This document shows, piece after piece, positions 8,345 through 17,559 of a stretch of 64,000 nucleotides of DNA. A program made the translations under genes and the position numbers. Source of the stretch: an uncultured Roseicyclus sp. (GTDB taxonomy: Bacteria; Pseudomonadota; Alphaproteobacteria; Rhodobacterales; Rhodobacteraceae); NCBI GenBank assembly GCA_947489665.1, contig CANLEH010000001.1, positions 1,831,088-1,895,087 of the forward strand, in the 5' to 3' direction. The notes under the pieces are model-generated. The model saw only the letters and a list, made by a program, of their open reading frames with translations, was not told where the DNA came from and did not search any database. Numbering within the stretch: position 1 is the stretch's first letter; each line of letters begins with the position of its first letter.

Positions 8345-9742
8345 ATGGCGGAGCTTTGGGAGCTTGGCGCCGGTGATCTGGCGCAATTGATCGCGAAGCG
8401 CGATCTGTCCCCTGTTGAGCTGATGCGCGACACGATTGCACGGATTGACGCGGTTAACAGCGACGTAAACGCAATCGTGTCTTTGCGCGACCGCGAGGCC
8501 TTGATGGGCGAAGCGCGCCTTGCGGAGGCGATGCCACCGAACGGATGGCTGCATGGCATACCCGTGGCGATCAAGGATTTGGTGGCAACCAAGGGGCTAC
8601 GCTCCACGTCTGGTTCCCCGTTATTTGCGGACAACGTCCCGGATGAAGATGATGGTCTGGCGCGCCGCATGAAGGCTGCCGGTGCGCTTGTGATTGGCAA
8701 GACCAACGTGCCGCAGTTCGGACTGGGCTCACACTCGACCAATCCGATTTTTGGGGTGACAAGAAATCCGTTCGATCTTTCCCTTACAGCTGGCGGCTCA
8801 TCAGGCGGGGCAGGAGCCGCGTTGGCGACCGGCATGCTGAGCGTCGCAGACGGCTCGGACATGATGGGCAGTCTCCGCAATCCAGCGGCGTGGAATGACG
8901 TGTACGGCTTCCGACCAAGTGTCGGCCTGGTGCCGGGTGAACCCGGCGAAAAGGCGTTGCTGCACCGGCTGTCGACCCATGGACCCATGGCCCGAACCGT
9001 CGATGACTTAGAGGCCTTGCTTGGCACACTGTCAGACGGGTGTCATTGTCCGTTAAATGCCGAAGTGCGTGCCCCGAGGATTGGGTGGTTGGCCGATTGT
9101 GGCGGCGCCTATCCCATGGAGCAGGGGTTGCTCGACGCGGGCGCTGCCACTTTGGAGCGCGTGGGGTTAGATCTTGGTTGGAAGATCGACGCCGTTTCCT
9201 TGCCCATCCCGGTTGAAGTGATTTGGGACAGTTGGACCACGCTGCGATCTTTCGTTGTGGCGATGGAATTGGGTGGACATTGGCGTTTGCAAGAAGAGCG
9301 GAGCCAGTTGAACGCCCAAGCAATCTGGGAAATCGAACGCGGCTTTGCGATGACCGGCGACGCGGTCGAAGTGGCGCTGGAACAGCGCCGGACCTGGCTG
9401 GCGATCTTGTCCGAGCTTTTCTCGCGATACGATGCCTTGATGCTCCCCTCGACGCAGATATGGCCGTTCCCGGCTGATTGGGATTGGCCTCGATCGATTG
9501 CCGGGCAAGACATGGATACCTATCACCGATGGATGGAAGTCGTCGTGCCAGCAAGCCTTGCCGGCGTGCCGGCGCTCTCCTTGCCGGCGGGCCATCACGC
9601 AGACACGGGTTTGCCCCACGGGCTTCAGATGTTGGGTCCCAACGGAGCGGACGCGAAGCTGCTTGCACTCGGTCGCGCTTGGGAGCGCGCGGTTGGCTCG
9701 CGAGCCTGCCATGATCCGCGCCGTTTTGCACGCAAGGGTTGA
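8345..9742 (+). CDS. Amidase-signature family enzyme
   Basis: 465 residues. The amidase signature is intact: catalytic Lys in PVAIKDLVAT, the Gly/Ser segment GGSSGGAGAALATG, and DGSDMMGSLRNPA with the cis-Ser/Ser nucleophile pair. Enzymes of this family hydrolyse carboxamides through a Ser-cisSer-Lys triad. GatA belongs to the same family, but there is no gatB/gatC beside it and the C-terminal half differs, so a stand-alone amidase is more likely. The open frame extends upstream into prfB, but the ATG at 8345 has a strong GGGAGGG site and begins MAELWELGAGDLAQLI, a normal family start. The substrate cannot be inferred. Confidence 0.88.
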   Translation: MAELWELGAGDLAQLIAKRDLSPVELMRDTIARIDAVNSDVNAIVSLRDREALMGEARLAEAMPPNGWLHGIPVAIKDLVATKGLRSTSGSPLFADNVPDEDDGLARRMKAAGALVIGKTNVPQFGLGSHSTNPIFGVTRNPFDLSLTAGGSSGGAGAALATGMLSVADGSDMMGSLRNPAAWNDVYGFRPSVGLVPGEPGEKALLHRLSTHGPMARTVDDLEALLGTLSDGCHCPLNAEVRAPRIGWLADCGGAYPMEQGLLDAGAATLERVGLDLGWKIDAVSLPIPVEVIWDSWTTLRSFVVAMELGGHWRLQEERSQLNAQAIWEIERGFAMTGDAVEVALEQRRTWLAILSELFSRYDALMLPSTQIWPFPADWDWPRSIAGQDMDTYHRWMEVVVPASLAGVPALSLPAGHHADTGLPHGLQMLGPNGADAKLLALGRAWERAVGSRACHDPRRFARKG

Positions 9743-9776
9743 ACACGCTACACTGTTCGCGGGAGGAACATGCGCC

Positions 9777-10595
9777 ATGTCAGATATGACAAGCCATCCG
9801 GTGGGCGAGGGCGCCCCGTCCATTCGCGACATGCAGGTCCCTGATCTTTGGCCAGTGCTGCGCGCGGGCGCAGAGGATTTTCGTCGAAAACCTGCATTCG
9901 GCCTATTCTTCGCCGCCGTCTATGTGGTTGGCGGTTGGGCGATCTATTGGATGTTGTTTCAGGCGCATCTTGAATGGCTGGCTATCCCGCTAACATTCGG
10001 GTTCCCCCTGATCGGGCCGTTTCTGGCTGTGGGCCTCTACGAGGTGTCCCGGCGCCTCGAAGCGGGACTTGAGGATTGGAAAGCAGCGGATATCTTCGCC
10101 GTTGTCTGGTGCCAAAGGCTTAGGCAATTGCCCACGATGGCGTGGGTGATCATTGTCTACTTCCTGTTTTGGTCCTTCTTCGCTCATATGCTGTTTGCGC
10201 TGTTTCTGGGCCCGTCAGCCCTGACCAATGTCACAACATCTTATGCCTATCTTCTGGAACCGGAGGGGCTTTCCATGTTGCTGGTTGGCGCCGCATTTGG
10301 GGCAGTCTTTGCCTTCGTGCTTTTCACGTTGACCGTGGTATCGCTGCCGCTGTTGCTGGACCGCGAAGTTGATTTCGTGACTGCCATGATCACGTCCGTT
10401 GCGGTGGTCCGGCAGAACCCCAAAGCCATGTTAGTCTGGGCCTTTACGATCGCCGCCCTGACGTTTTTGGCCATGGTGCCAGGGTTACTTGGCTTGATGG
10501 TGGTTCTCCCGATCCTCGGCCATGCCTCTTGGCACCTCTACCGCTCGGTTACTGTGACAGGGGAAGATGGTCCCGCGGTTGTGGCCACGACCTGA
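9777..10595 (+). CDS. DUF2189 family integral membrane protein
   Basis: 272 residues with about six membrane segments after a soluble lead of about 50 residues. The segment beginning VPDLWPVLRAGAEDF and the pattern of paired helices with GPFLAVGLYEVSRRLE resemble the DUF2189 family of bacterial inner-membrane proteins with no known function. ATG 9777 follows GGGAGGA. A second ATG at 9769 is in another frame. The gene follows the amidase gene by 34 bases and could be cotranscribed with it. A strong bidirectional terminator follows. Confidence 0.78.
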   Translation: MSDMTSHPVGEGAPSIRDMQVPDLWPVLRAGAEDFRRKPAFGLFFAAVYVVGGWAIYWMLFQAHLEWLAIPLTFGFPLIGPFLAVGLYEVSRRLEAGLEDWKAADIFAVVWCQRLRQLPTMAWVIIVYFLFWSFFAHMLFALFLGPSALTNVTTSYAYLLEPEGLSMLLVGAAFGAVFAFVLFTLTVVSLPLLLDREVDFVTAMITSVAVVRQNPKAMLVWAFTIAALTFLAMVPGLLGLMVVLPILGHASWHLYRSVTVTGEDGPAVVATT

Positions 10596-10603
10596 CATAA
10601 AAA

Positions 10604-10624
10604 AACCGGGCGCTTGGCCCGGTT
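10604..10624. terminator. Bidirectional terminator between DUF2189 gene and bactofilin gene
   Basis: AACCGGGC, loop GCTTG, GCCCGGTT. The plus side is followed by TTCTTTC, while the minus side is followed by a run of T (A run at 10598-10605), so it is strongest for the minus-strand M23-bactofilin operon. Confidence 0.85.
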
Positions 10625-10649
10625 CTTTCGAATTCATATCCGCTTCGGT

Positions 10650-11264
10650 TCAGCTGTCGGACTTTGCCGAAGGCTGAGGAACCGGGCCGGCTGCGGCCGG
10701 GCGCGGGATTGATGGCGAAGAGGGGGCCTCAGCGACAGACGACGACGCGCTGCTGCCGGTGGTGATCGGCGTGCGTGGCGCTGCGTTGTTTGCACCCGTC
10801 GACAGCGGATCTTCCGCACGCTGAACGGAGCCTTCGAAATGCGCACCAGACTCGATTGCGATCGTCTTGTGGATGATGTCCCCTTCGACGCGCGCGGTCG
10901 AGGTCAGGCGCACCTTAAGGCCACGCACACGTCCGACAACGCGGCCCGTGACAACGATATCGTCGGCAACGATCTCACCCTCTATGTTGGCGCTCTCGCC
11001 AACTGTAAGAAGATGTGCGCGGATGTCGCCCTGAACGGTGCCTTCCACTTGTATATCACCCGTCGTGCGCAGATTGCCCACGATGGTCAGGTCGGACGAC
11101 AGCATGGATGGCTGAGGTTTCGACTTGGCGCCAGATGCTGCGGATGTGGATTTGTTCATGGTGTCTCCAGAAGTCGTGCCCGCCGCGGGGCTGTCACCGT
11201 CGGAACCGTCGGACGCGCCGCCCTGCTTTGGCCCGGGTTCGTTGATCTTGGATTTAGAAAACAT
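10650..11264 (-). CDS. Bactofilin
   Basis: 204 residues. A disordered Ser/Gly/Thr-rich N-terminus (1-50) and a Pro/Ser-rich C-terminus (about 155-204) flank a central bactofilin beta-helix (about 55-145) made of short repeated strands such as LTIVGNLRTTGDIQVEGTVQ and GEIVADDIVVTGRVVG. Bactofilins polymerise without nucleotide into cytoskeletal filaments at the membrane and often position peptidoglycan enzymes. Its ATG overlaps the end of the M23 peptidase gene by 11 bases, so the two are very likely translationally coupled. This pairing supports a role in cell shape or septal wall remodelling. Confidence 0.92.
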   Translation of the reverse strand: MFSKSKINEPGPKQGGASDGSDGDSPAAGTTSGDTMNKSTSAASGAKSKPQPSMLSSDLTIVGNLRTTGDIQVEGTVQGDIRAHLLTVGESANIEGEIVADDIVVTGRVVGRVRGLKVRLTSTARVEGDIIHKTIAIESGAHFEGSVQRAEDPLSTGANNAAPRTPITTGSSASSSVAEAPSSPSIPRPAAAGPVPQPSAKSDS

Positions 11265-12591
11265 TGCGTCCTGCCCTTATGAACGTCATCGGGTTAACGG
11301 GGGTCCCATTGCGATGCACTTCGTAGTGCAAATGCACGCCCGTACTCCGACCGGTGGTTCCCATATCACCGATAAGTTCGCCACGCGAGACCCTTTCCCC
11401 TTCGCTCACTCGGATGCGATTGAGGTGGGCGTAACGCGTCATGAAGCCGTTGTTGTGCCTGATTTCGACTGTAAGACCGTAGCCACTTTGGCGGCCAGCA
11501 AATTCGACAACACCTGCGCCACCGGCAACAATCGGCGTACCGCGCGAACCAGCGAAATCGAGGCCATTGTGCATGCGGCTGCCGCCATTGATCGGGTCAC
11601 GCCTCGGACCGAAGCCCGAGGTCTGGCGATAGCTGCCGTTGACTGGGTTGCCGAACGGCAAACGCTCAGCCGCGATGCGCCAAAGATTGATTTCGTCGAG
11701 TTCCTGCAACAGCTGGTTGGCACGATCCGACAAAGGATCAGGGCCACTGCCAGATGTTGAGATGATTGGCGTCAGAGGGCCACCCTGGCCGGAATACCCA
11801 CGGCGTACGCTCTCAATCAGATCGTCTGTGCTGAGTCCCGCTGCGCTGAACATTTCGTCAAGCGGTTCCATAGAGACCGCGACGGCTTCTTCCAACTGGC
11901 GGAAGACGCGGTTTTGACGTTCTTCCGTCAGGGCTGCTTCGAAATTCAGGCGGTTGATCTCGTCAACGGCCTGCGCCATCAGCGAATGCCCTTCGTCGCG
12001 TTCACCAGCCGTCAGTTCTAGCGCTTCGTTGAGGAATGCGAGCGTTTGCTGCAATTCCCATTCCCGTTCCGCAGCGGTTTGCACCGTGCCGGTGTTTGCC
12101 TGAAGCTCATTCTGAAAGGCGGCGGCAGCGATGCGCGCCTCGTCGCGTTCATCAATGGTCCGGCGCAATGTAGCCTGGATGACGTCAACGGCAGTCTCCA
12201 ACTCGCGCCGGCGTTCCTCGGAATCGAGCAGACGGGTCTGCATTTCCGACACTTGGTCCATCGCCAGCGCGAAGCGATCTTGCGCGGCCGCCGCAGCTGC
12301 AGCACGGGCATCCCGTTCCAACGCCATGGCATTGAGCCGGTCCTGGAACATCGCCTGCTCGCGCTGCGCGAGGTCGCGGGCATTGCCCGCAGAGATGGTA
12401 TCAATAAGAAAGATGGACGTCACAATGACCGTCCAGCCAACGAACACGGCAGATCCCAGGATCATGCTGGCCTGGGTAACGGGACGCAGCCTGATAAAGC
12501 GCGTTCCTTCTTCCGATTTCAGGAAGAGCCGTTGTTCTGGCAAATGCCGTTCAAGCGCCGCATTCACGCGACTCAAAAGCCGAGATGTCAC
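11254..12591 (-). CDS. M23 family metallopeptidase (LytM), membrane-anchored
   Basis: 445 residues from a GTG at 12591. A cytoplasmic lead of about 40 residues and one membrane helix (about 42-65) are followed by a long coiled coil (about 70-255, rich in Glu/Arg/Ala) and a C-terminal LytM domain. The zinc site is visible as HNGLDFAG and HLHYEV, with the intervening GYGLTVEIRH and YAHL motifs. All expected metal residues are present, so it is probably an active DD-endopeptidase rather than an EnvC-like activator. The frame is open to 12690, but the residues before 12591 lack family character. Upstream member of the coupled operon with bactofilin. Confidence 0.9.
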   Translation of the reverse strand: MTSRLLSRVNAALERHLPEQRLFLKSEEGTRFIRLRPVTQASMILGSAVFVGWTVIVTSIFLIDTISAGNARDLAQREQAMFQDRLNAMALERDARAAAAAAAQDRFALAMDQVSEMQTRLLDSEERRRELETAVDVIQATLRRTIDERDEARIAAAAFQNELQANTGTVQTAAEREWELQQTLAFLNEALELTAGERDEGHSLMAQAVDEINRLNFEAALTEERQNRVFRQLEEAVAVSMEPLDEMFSAAGLSTDDLIESVRRGYSGQGGPLTPIISTSGSGPDPLSDRANQLLQELDEINLWRIAAERLPFGNPVNGSYRQTSGFGPRRDPINGGSRMHNGLDFAGSRGTPIVAGGAGVVEFAGRQSGYGLTVEIRHNNGFMTRYAHLNRIRVSEGERVSRGELIGDMGTTGRSTGVHLHYEVHRNGTPVNPMTFIRAGRNVF

Positions 12592-12792
12592 TGTCCTTAC
12601 GCCTCGCTTCCCCTTGTGTTTATCCGCGCCACCGTCTTGTCCCCAGTGGCGGCTGCGGCGTGCTTGGGGATAAGCTACGCCGCCTTTCATGCCAACATAG
12701 TAATCTTAATGTGTGGAAAAGGCACCAAAAAAGCGCGCAAATCTGGCGGAAATCCGCCGATCGCTCAGGCGTTCTTCTAGCAGAGCGAAAAA

Positions 12793-13608
12793 TCAACCAG
12801 CCATTGGCCAGTAGAAGTCGGGCGGCAGGCCTGCCTCGGCACGTTTTTCTTCGTTGAACGGCGGCTTCAGAGCGCCGTGGAAATAGCGCCCGACAAGGCC
12901 GTGAAAGGCTTCTTTCGGATCAATGTCATGGCGTCCACACAGGAAGTGGAACCATTTCGACCCATAGGCGACATGGTGGACCTCTTCCGCATAGATGACC
13001 TTCAAGGCGTCGACTGCCTGAACCGCCGCTGGATCATCTTTCGCCTTCTGGAAGGTCGCGATCATCGACGGCGTCACATCCAACCCGCGCGCCTCCAGAA
13101 CCATGGGCACAACCGCCAAGCGCCCCATGAGATCGTCCGCCGTATCTTCCGCTGCGCGCCACATCCCTGCATGGGCGGGCATCGCGCCATATTGGCTGCC
13201 CATGGCGTTGAGGCAATCGGCCATCAAGTTGAAATGCTTAGATTCTTCGTCTGCGGCCTTCACCCAGTCGTCAAAGAAACCGATGGGCATCGGGGTCGCG
13301 CTGAAACGCGCGATGATGTCCCAGTGAAGGTCCACGGCATTCAACTCGATATGTGCCACCGCATGCAGGATCGCCATGCGCCCGGCGGCGGAGCCCGGTT
13401 TGCGGCGCGGGACATCGCGGGGGTCCAGTAGCTCAGGTGCATCAGGGCGCGCGGGCTGATCCGGTGGCGACGCTGTACCAATATCTGGCACCTCACCGGC
13501 CACCCGGGCAGCCTGCCACTGTGCCGCGTAGTCCCGAGACAACGCGGTCTTTTCCCGCGCGCCTGCGGTACGCAAGACATCGTCGGCCATTTGGGCAAGA
13601 GGTTTCAT
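12793..13608 (-). CDS. DUF455 ferritin-like protein
   Basis: 271 residues. Helical protein with His/Glu pairs spaced as in ferritin-like di-iron sites: HAVAHIELNAVDLH, then ADEESKHF and YAEEVHHVAYG. These match the DUF455 family, which has a four-helix ferritin-like bundle and is often annotated as a tRNA hydroxylase-like or iron-binding protein; its reaction is not established. The start is ATG 13608 (MKPLAQMADDVL). A longer TTG-initiated version would touch the bcp stop. It lies directly after the peroxiredoxin gene on the same strand, which is compatible with an oxidative-stress or metal role, but this is inference. Confidence 0.82.
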   Translation of the reverse strand: MKPLAQMADDVLRTAGAREKTALSRDYAAQWQAARVAGEVPDIGTASPPDQPARPDAPELLDPRDVPRRKPGSAAGRMAILHAVAHIELNAVDLHWDIIARFSATPMPIGFFDDWVKAADEESKHFNLMADCLNAMGSQYGAMPAHAGMWRAAEDTADDLMGRLAVVPMVLEARGLDVTPSMIATFQKAKDDPAAVQAVDALKVIYAEEVHHVAYGSKWFHFLCGRHDIDPKEAFHGLVGRYFHGALKPPFNEEKRAEAGLPPDFYWPMAG

Positions 13609-13679
13609 AGGCTTCGTCTCTGCTTTGTTGCCGCGTCGGTCAAGGAGGCAGGCGGGACATCTAGACGCCCCGCCATCGA

Positions 13680-14141
13680 TCAAAGCGCTCTTGCAGCTTC
13701 CAACACAGCCTCGGCATGTCCTGGCACCTTCACCTTGCGCCAGACCTGCACAACACTGCCTGTCCCATCGATCAGGAACGTCGCTCGCTCGATCCCCATG
13801 GATTTCTTGCCGTACATGTTTTTCTCAACCCAAACGCCGTATTGCTCACACACATCGCTTTCCGCGTCTGAGGCCAGTGCGACACCCAATTCGTGCTTCG
13901 CGATGAATTTCTCATGCTTGGCAACGGTGTCTTTGGAAATTCCGATGACCTGCGTGTTAGCAGCATCGAATTCTGCCCCAAGTCCGGTAAAGGCGATTGC
14001 TTCTTTTGTGCAGCCCGGTGTGTCATCGCGTGGGTAGAAATAGAGGACCACATTCTTTGGGCGCAGGGACGACAGACTGATTGAGCCCCCGCCGTCGCGT
14101 GGAAGGTCGAAATCTGGGGCGGTGTCACCAACAACGGGCAT
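13680..14141 (-). CDS. bcp: Thioredoxin-dependent peroxiredoxin, Bcp/PrxQ type
   Basis: 153 residues. Thioredoxin-like fold with the peroxidatic Cys in YPRDDTPGCTKEAIAF. The resolving Cys found five residues later in E. coli Bcp is replaced, but another Cys lies in ESDVCEQYG, the position used by the alternative PrxQ subclass in helix alpha-3. It reduces hydrogen peroxide and organic hydroperoxides with electrons from thioredoxin. ATG 14141 has AAGGA upstream; a longer frame exists but starts with non-family sequence. Transcribed divergently from the AsmA-like gene and followed by DUF455. Confidence 0.92.
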   Translation of the reverse strand: MPVVGDTAPDFDLPRDGGGSISLSSLRPKNVVLYFYPRDDTPGCTKEAIAFTGLGAEFDAANTQVIGISKDTVAKHEKFIAKHELGVALASDAESDVCEQYGVWVEKNMYGKKSMGIERATFLIDGTGSVVQVWRKVKVPGHAEAVLEAARAL

Positions 14142-14232
14142 GGGCGTATCCTTTTTTCTGCGCGGCACTGGTGCCGGTCGGAATTGCAAGCTAGGCGGTT
14201 TGCAGACAGATTAAAGGGCAACTCAACAACGG

Positions 14233-17200
14233 ATGGTAGGGCCGTGCGCGCGGATGGAGCAGACCGAAGCCACCCAACCCAAGAACCTCAGGCCACGGCG
14301 GCGGTTATGGCTCCGCGCGCTGTTTGTGGCTTTGTTCGTGTTGCTGTTGCCGATCGGGGCACTCTGGCTTCGATTATTTGTGGCGCCGATGGCGCTGCCG
14401 GACAGCATTCAAAGCCGGATTGAAGCGCGCATCAACGATGCGATGACGATTGGCGATGTGAGCGTCGGTGATATGGTGCTTGCCCTGCCACAAGGGGGGC
14501 GCGCGCCAGCATTCGAGTTTCGGGACGTTGCCGTCACCACACCGGAAGGGGAGTTGCGCGCAGCCTTTCCCGGTTTGCGCGTCCGCGTCGCGCCCGGCCC
14601 GTTGCTGGCTGGCCAGATGCGTGTGCGCCGGATCGTCGTCACAGATGCAGGGCTCAACCTTCGTCGCGGCGCGGACGGGCAGCTCGATCTGGATTTTGGC
14701 GGCGCGGTAGACACTGAGGGGATTGGTGCCGGGTCTGGTGAAGTGAGCATTGTCGACACATTGTCACGCCTTGATCAGATGTTTTCAGCGCCCGTTTTTT
14801 CCCAACTGCAGGAAGTGCGTGGCGAGGGGATGGAGGTCACTCTGACCGATGATCTGGTCGGTCGTGACCTGAGGCTGCACGAAGCCGTTATGCGATTGGA
14901 GCGGCAACGAGGGAGCCTTGCCCTTTCGGTCGGGGGTCGGTTGGCCGGTAGCCGCGATGCAGTCATTGATATTGCGCTGATCCGCAACGCGCGTGCAGGC
15001 GAAACCGAAGTTTCGATGGAATTTGAGAATCTTGCAGCCCGCGACCTCGCGGCCAGCAGTCCTGCGCTTGGCTGGCTTGATCTGATGCGGGCCCCCATCG
15101 AAGGGGCGCTTTCCGCAACGATGGCCGATGATGGGACGCTCGGCGCGGTCGACGGCCAGTTGCAAATCGCAGCGGGCGTGTTGAGCTTGCCGGGGCAGGA
15201 AGAGCCGACGCCATTCGATGCGATGACAGCGCGGATCACCTATGACCCTGCGGCGCGCCGGGCCATCCTTCAGGATGTTATGCTGGCCTCCCAACAGCTT
15301 TCCTTCACCGGCAGTGGCCATGCGGATGTCGCACCGGATGGTTCGCACTACACGGGGCAGTTCACGCTCAGCAATATTGCCGCCGATCCGGACGGGCTGT
15401 TTGACGCTCCGCTCGATATCGACGGCGCGGCCATAGATCTGCGACTGTCGCTTGGCGAAACGGTCGTGGCCGAGATCGGCCGGGCCGTTGTCTATGATGG
15501 CGATCTACGCGCGATGGTTGATGGCACCCTAACCGCGGCGCCCGAAGGGCTGAGCCTTGCACTCAACGCGCAGCTCGCCGAAGCAGATCTTGAGACGATC
15601 CTTGCCTATTGGCCGCGACGGGCCATCCCCAACACCCGTTGGTGGGTCACGGAGCGGATGATCGCAGGCCGCACTGAAGGGGTGGATTTCGCCTTTCGCC
15701 GCACGCCAGAGACCGCCGATCGGCTTGAATTGTCCTTTGATTTTCTCGCGGCGGATATTCGCGCCTTGCCCGCCGGTCCGCCCATTCGGGATGCATCTGG
15801 TTTCCTGAATTTGCAGGACACACGCCTTGTCGTTGGCCTTGATGCCGGCACTGTCTTTGCGGAAGAGCAGGCGGGCGGCGCAGGACTAGCCGGCTCTCAT
15901 ATGGTGATTGAGGATGTTTCGGTTCCAGGCCCCCTTGCCGCGTTCGATCTTTCCATCGCGGGCGATTTAACCGACGTGATGCATGTTCTCGCCGGGCCGC
16001 CGTTCGCCGTGCTCGAAACCAGTGGGTACGCCGCGGAAGAGATTGGAACTGGGCAAATCAGTGCCCGTGTGCAACTGGCCACGCATCTTGTGGAGCGTGA
16101 TGCAGATGCTGGCCTGGACGGGCTTGATATCGATGTTGATGGGGTTGTGACCGGCTTCCGTTCGACTGAGCTGGTCCCCGACCGCACGCTTGTTTCGGAT
16201 CGCATGACCATACGGATGAATCCCGAAGAGCTTGCGATTGGGGGGCGTGCCGCCCTCGACGGTGTGCCGGTCAGTGGGCAATGGTCCGTCCGGTTGGCGG
16301 CAGACGCTGATCCCGGCAGTCTGGTCCAGGCGCGCGCAACGTTGAACAGGCAATCGCTTGCGGCCTTTGGCGTGGCGCTTCCCGATTGGCTCATGTCAGG
16401 GCAGGGGGCGGCTGACCTGACGGTCTTCTTGCGGGCCAACGGGGCCGCAACGATGCAAGTCCGCTCCGATCTGGACGGCATTGGTCTAGCCATCCCACCT
16501 CTCGCGTGGCGATTGTCAGAAGGACAGACCGGCACCTTCAGCGCCGACATTCGCTTGGGCGGCAATCCGGAGGTGCGCCAGATCGCGCTGCAAGGTGCGG
16601 GTCTTACCATGGATGGCGCGATCAGTTTCACCGATGATGGCTTCCTCAACCGCTTGTCCGCCGGGCAGTTTCGGCTCGGCAGCTGGCTGGATGTTCGCGG
16701 CGGTCTGATCGGGCGTGGTGCGCAGGCGCCTGCGATTGAGATTTCGGGTGGCACGCTGGATTTTCGCACCATGCCGTCACTAGCCAGCACAGGCGGTTCT
16801 TCCAGCGGAGATATTGGCCCCCTCGATATCTCGCTCGACCGGATGCAGATCACGGCTGGCATTGCGTTAACCGGGCTGCGCGCGGACCTGAACGGCGCCA
16901 CGATGAGTGGCGATTTCAGGGGCCGCGTGAACGACGCTGTCGCAGTGAACGGTCAACTTGTACCAAGTCCCAACGGGCCGTCGGTCCGGATGCAATCCGC
17001 TGATGGCGGGGCCGTCTTGCGGGCGGCCAATATCATCACAAACATTCATGGCGGCCCGTTCGACCTGATCCTTGCGGCGCGTCCAGAGCAAGGGCAATAC
17101 GACGGTCAACTCACCATCGACAGCCCGCGCTTGCGTGACGCGCCTGTCATGGCGGAGATCCTAAACCTTATCTCTGTCGTCGGTTTGCTTGAGCAACTCG

Positions 17201-17553
17201 GTGGCGAGGGCATCAACATGGGCGAGGTCAATGCCCGCTTCCGTGTGACCCCAGACCAAATTACCGTAACCGAAGGCGCCGCCGTCGGCCCCGCCATGGG
17301 GATTTCGATGGACGGCGTCTACGACGTTGCATCCGAACGGTACGAGATGCAGGGCGTCGTATCACCTTTCTACATCGTGAATGGTCTGTTTGGCGCGCTC
17401 TTCGCGCCACGACGTGAGGGGCTTTTCGGGTTCAACTACCGCGTCATCGGGAATGCCGACGATACGCGCGTTTCTGTCAATCCGCTTTCGATCCTGACGC
17501 CTGGTATCTTCCGAGAGATTTTCCGCGCCCCGCCTCCTGACTTCAGTGAGTAA
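14233..17553 (+). CDS. Giant AsmA/YhdP-like envelope protein (DUF3971 / AsmA_2)
   Basis: 1,106 residues. A short basic cytoplasmic lead and a single membrane helix (about 32-54) are followed by about 1,050 residues of beta-rich periplasmic sequence. Near the C-terminus it has the AsmA_2-type stretch (GEVNARFRVTPDQITVTEGAAVGPAMGIS and a YNxRVIGNADD-like end, split here to avoid long strings). Proteins of this repeating-beta-groove type bridge inner and outer membranes and are implicated in phospholipid transport. ATG 14233 has no obvious ribosome site; ATG 14254 (MEQTEATQP) is an equally good start. It ends 6 bases before queA, so the two could share a transcript. Confidence 0.8.
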   Translation: MVGPCARMEQTEATQPKNLRPRRRLWLRALFVALFVLLLPIGALWLRLFVAPMALPDSIQSRIEARINDAMTIGDVSVGDMVLALPQGGRAPAFEFRDVAVTTPEGELRAAFPGLRVRVAPGPLLAGQMRVRRIVVTDAGLNLRRGADGQLDLDFGGAVDTEGIGAGSGEVSIVDTLSRLDQMFSAPVFSQLQEVRGEGMEVTLTDDLVGRDLRLHEAVMRLERQRGSLALSVGGRLAGSRDAVIDIALIRNARAGETEVSMEFENLAARDLAASSPALGWLDLMRAPIEGALSATMADDGTLGAVDGQLQIAAGVLSLPGQEEPTPFDAMTARITYDPAARRAILQDVMLASQQLSFTGSGHADVAPDGSHYTGQFTLSNIAADPDGLFDAPLDIDGAAIDLRLSLGETVVAEIGRAVVYDGDLRAMVDGTLTAAPEGLSLALNAQLAEADLETILAYWPRRAIPNTRWWVTERMIAGRTEGVDFAFRRTPETADRLELSFDFLAADIRALPAGPPIRDASGFLNLQDTRLVVGLDAGTVFAEEQAGGAGLAGSHMVIEDVSVPGPLAAFDLSIAGDLTDVMHVLAGPPFAVLETSGYAAEEIGTGQISARVQLATHLVERDADAGLDGLDIDVDGVVTGFRSTELVPDRTLVSDRMTIRMNPEELAIGGRAALDGVPVSGQWSVRLAADADPGSLVQARATLNRQSLAAFGVALPDWLMSGQGAADLTVFLRANGAATMQVRSDLDGIGLAIPPLAWRLSEGQTGTFSADIRLGGNPEVRQIALQGAGLTMDGAISFTDDGFLNRLSAGQFRLGSWLDVRGGLIGRGAQAPAIEISGGTLDFRTMPSLASTGGSSSGDIGPLDISLDRMQITAGIALTGLRADLNGATMSGDFRGRVNDAVAVNGQLVPSPNGPSVRMQSADGGAVLRAANIITNIHGGPFDLILAARPEQGQYDGQLTIDSPRLRDAPVMAEILNLISVVGLLEQLGGEGINMGEVNARFRVTPDQITVTEGAAVGPAMGISMDGVYDVASERYEMQGVVSPFYIVNGLFGALFAPRREGLFGFNYRVIGNADDTRVSVNPLSILTPGIFREIFRAPPPDFSE

Positions 17554-17559
17554 GCCTGC

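Noticed and set aside
8345..9742. GatA subunit of the glutamyl-tRNA amidotransferase
   Set aside because: No gatB or gatC neighbours and the C-terminal half lacks GatA-like features; a generic amidase is safer.
12745..12758. Small GGCGG-AAAT-CCGCC hairpin after the DUF455 gene as terminator
   Set aside because: Stem is only 5 bases and the T-run is separated; too weak to call.
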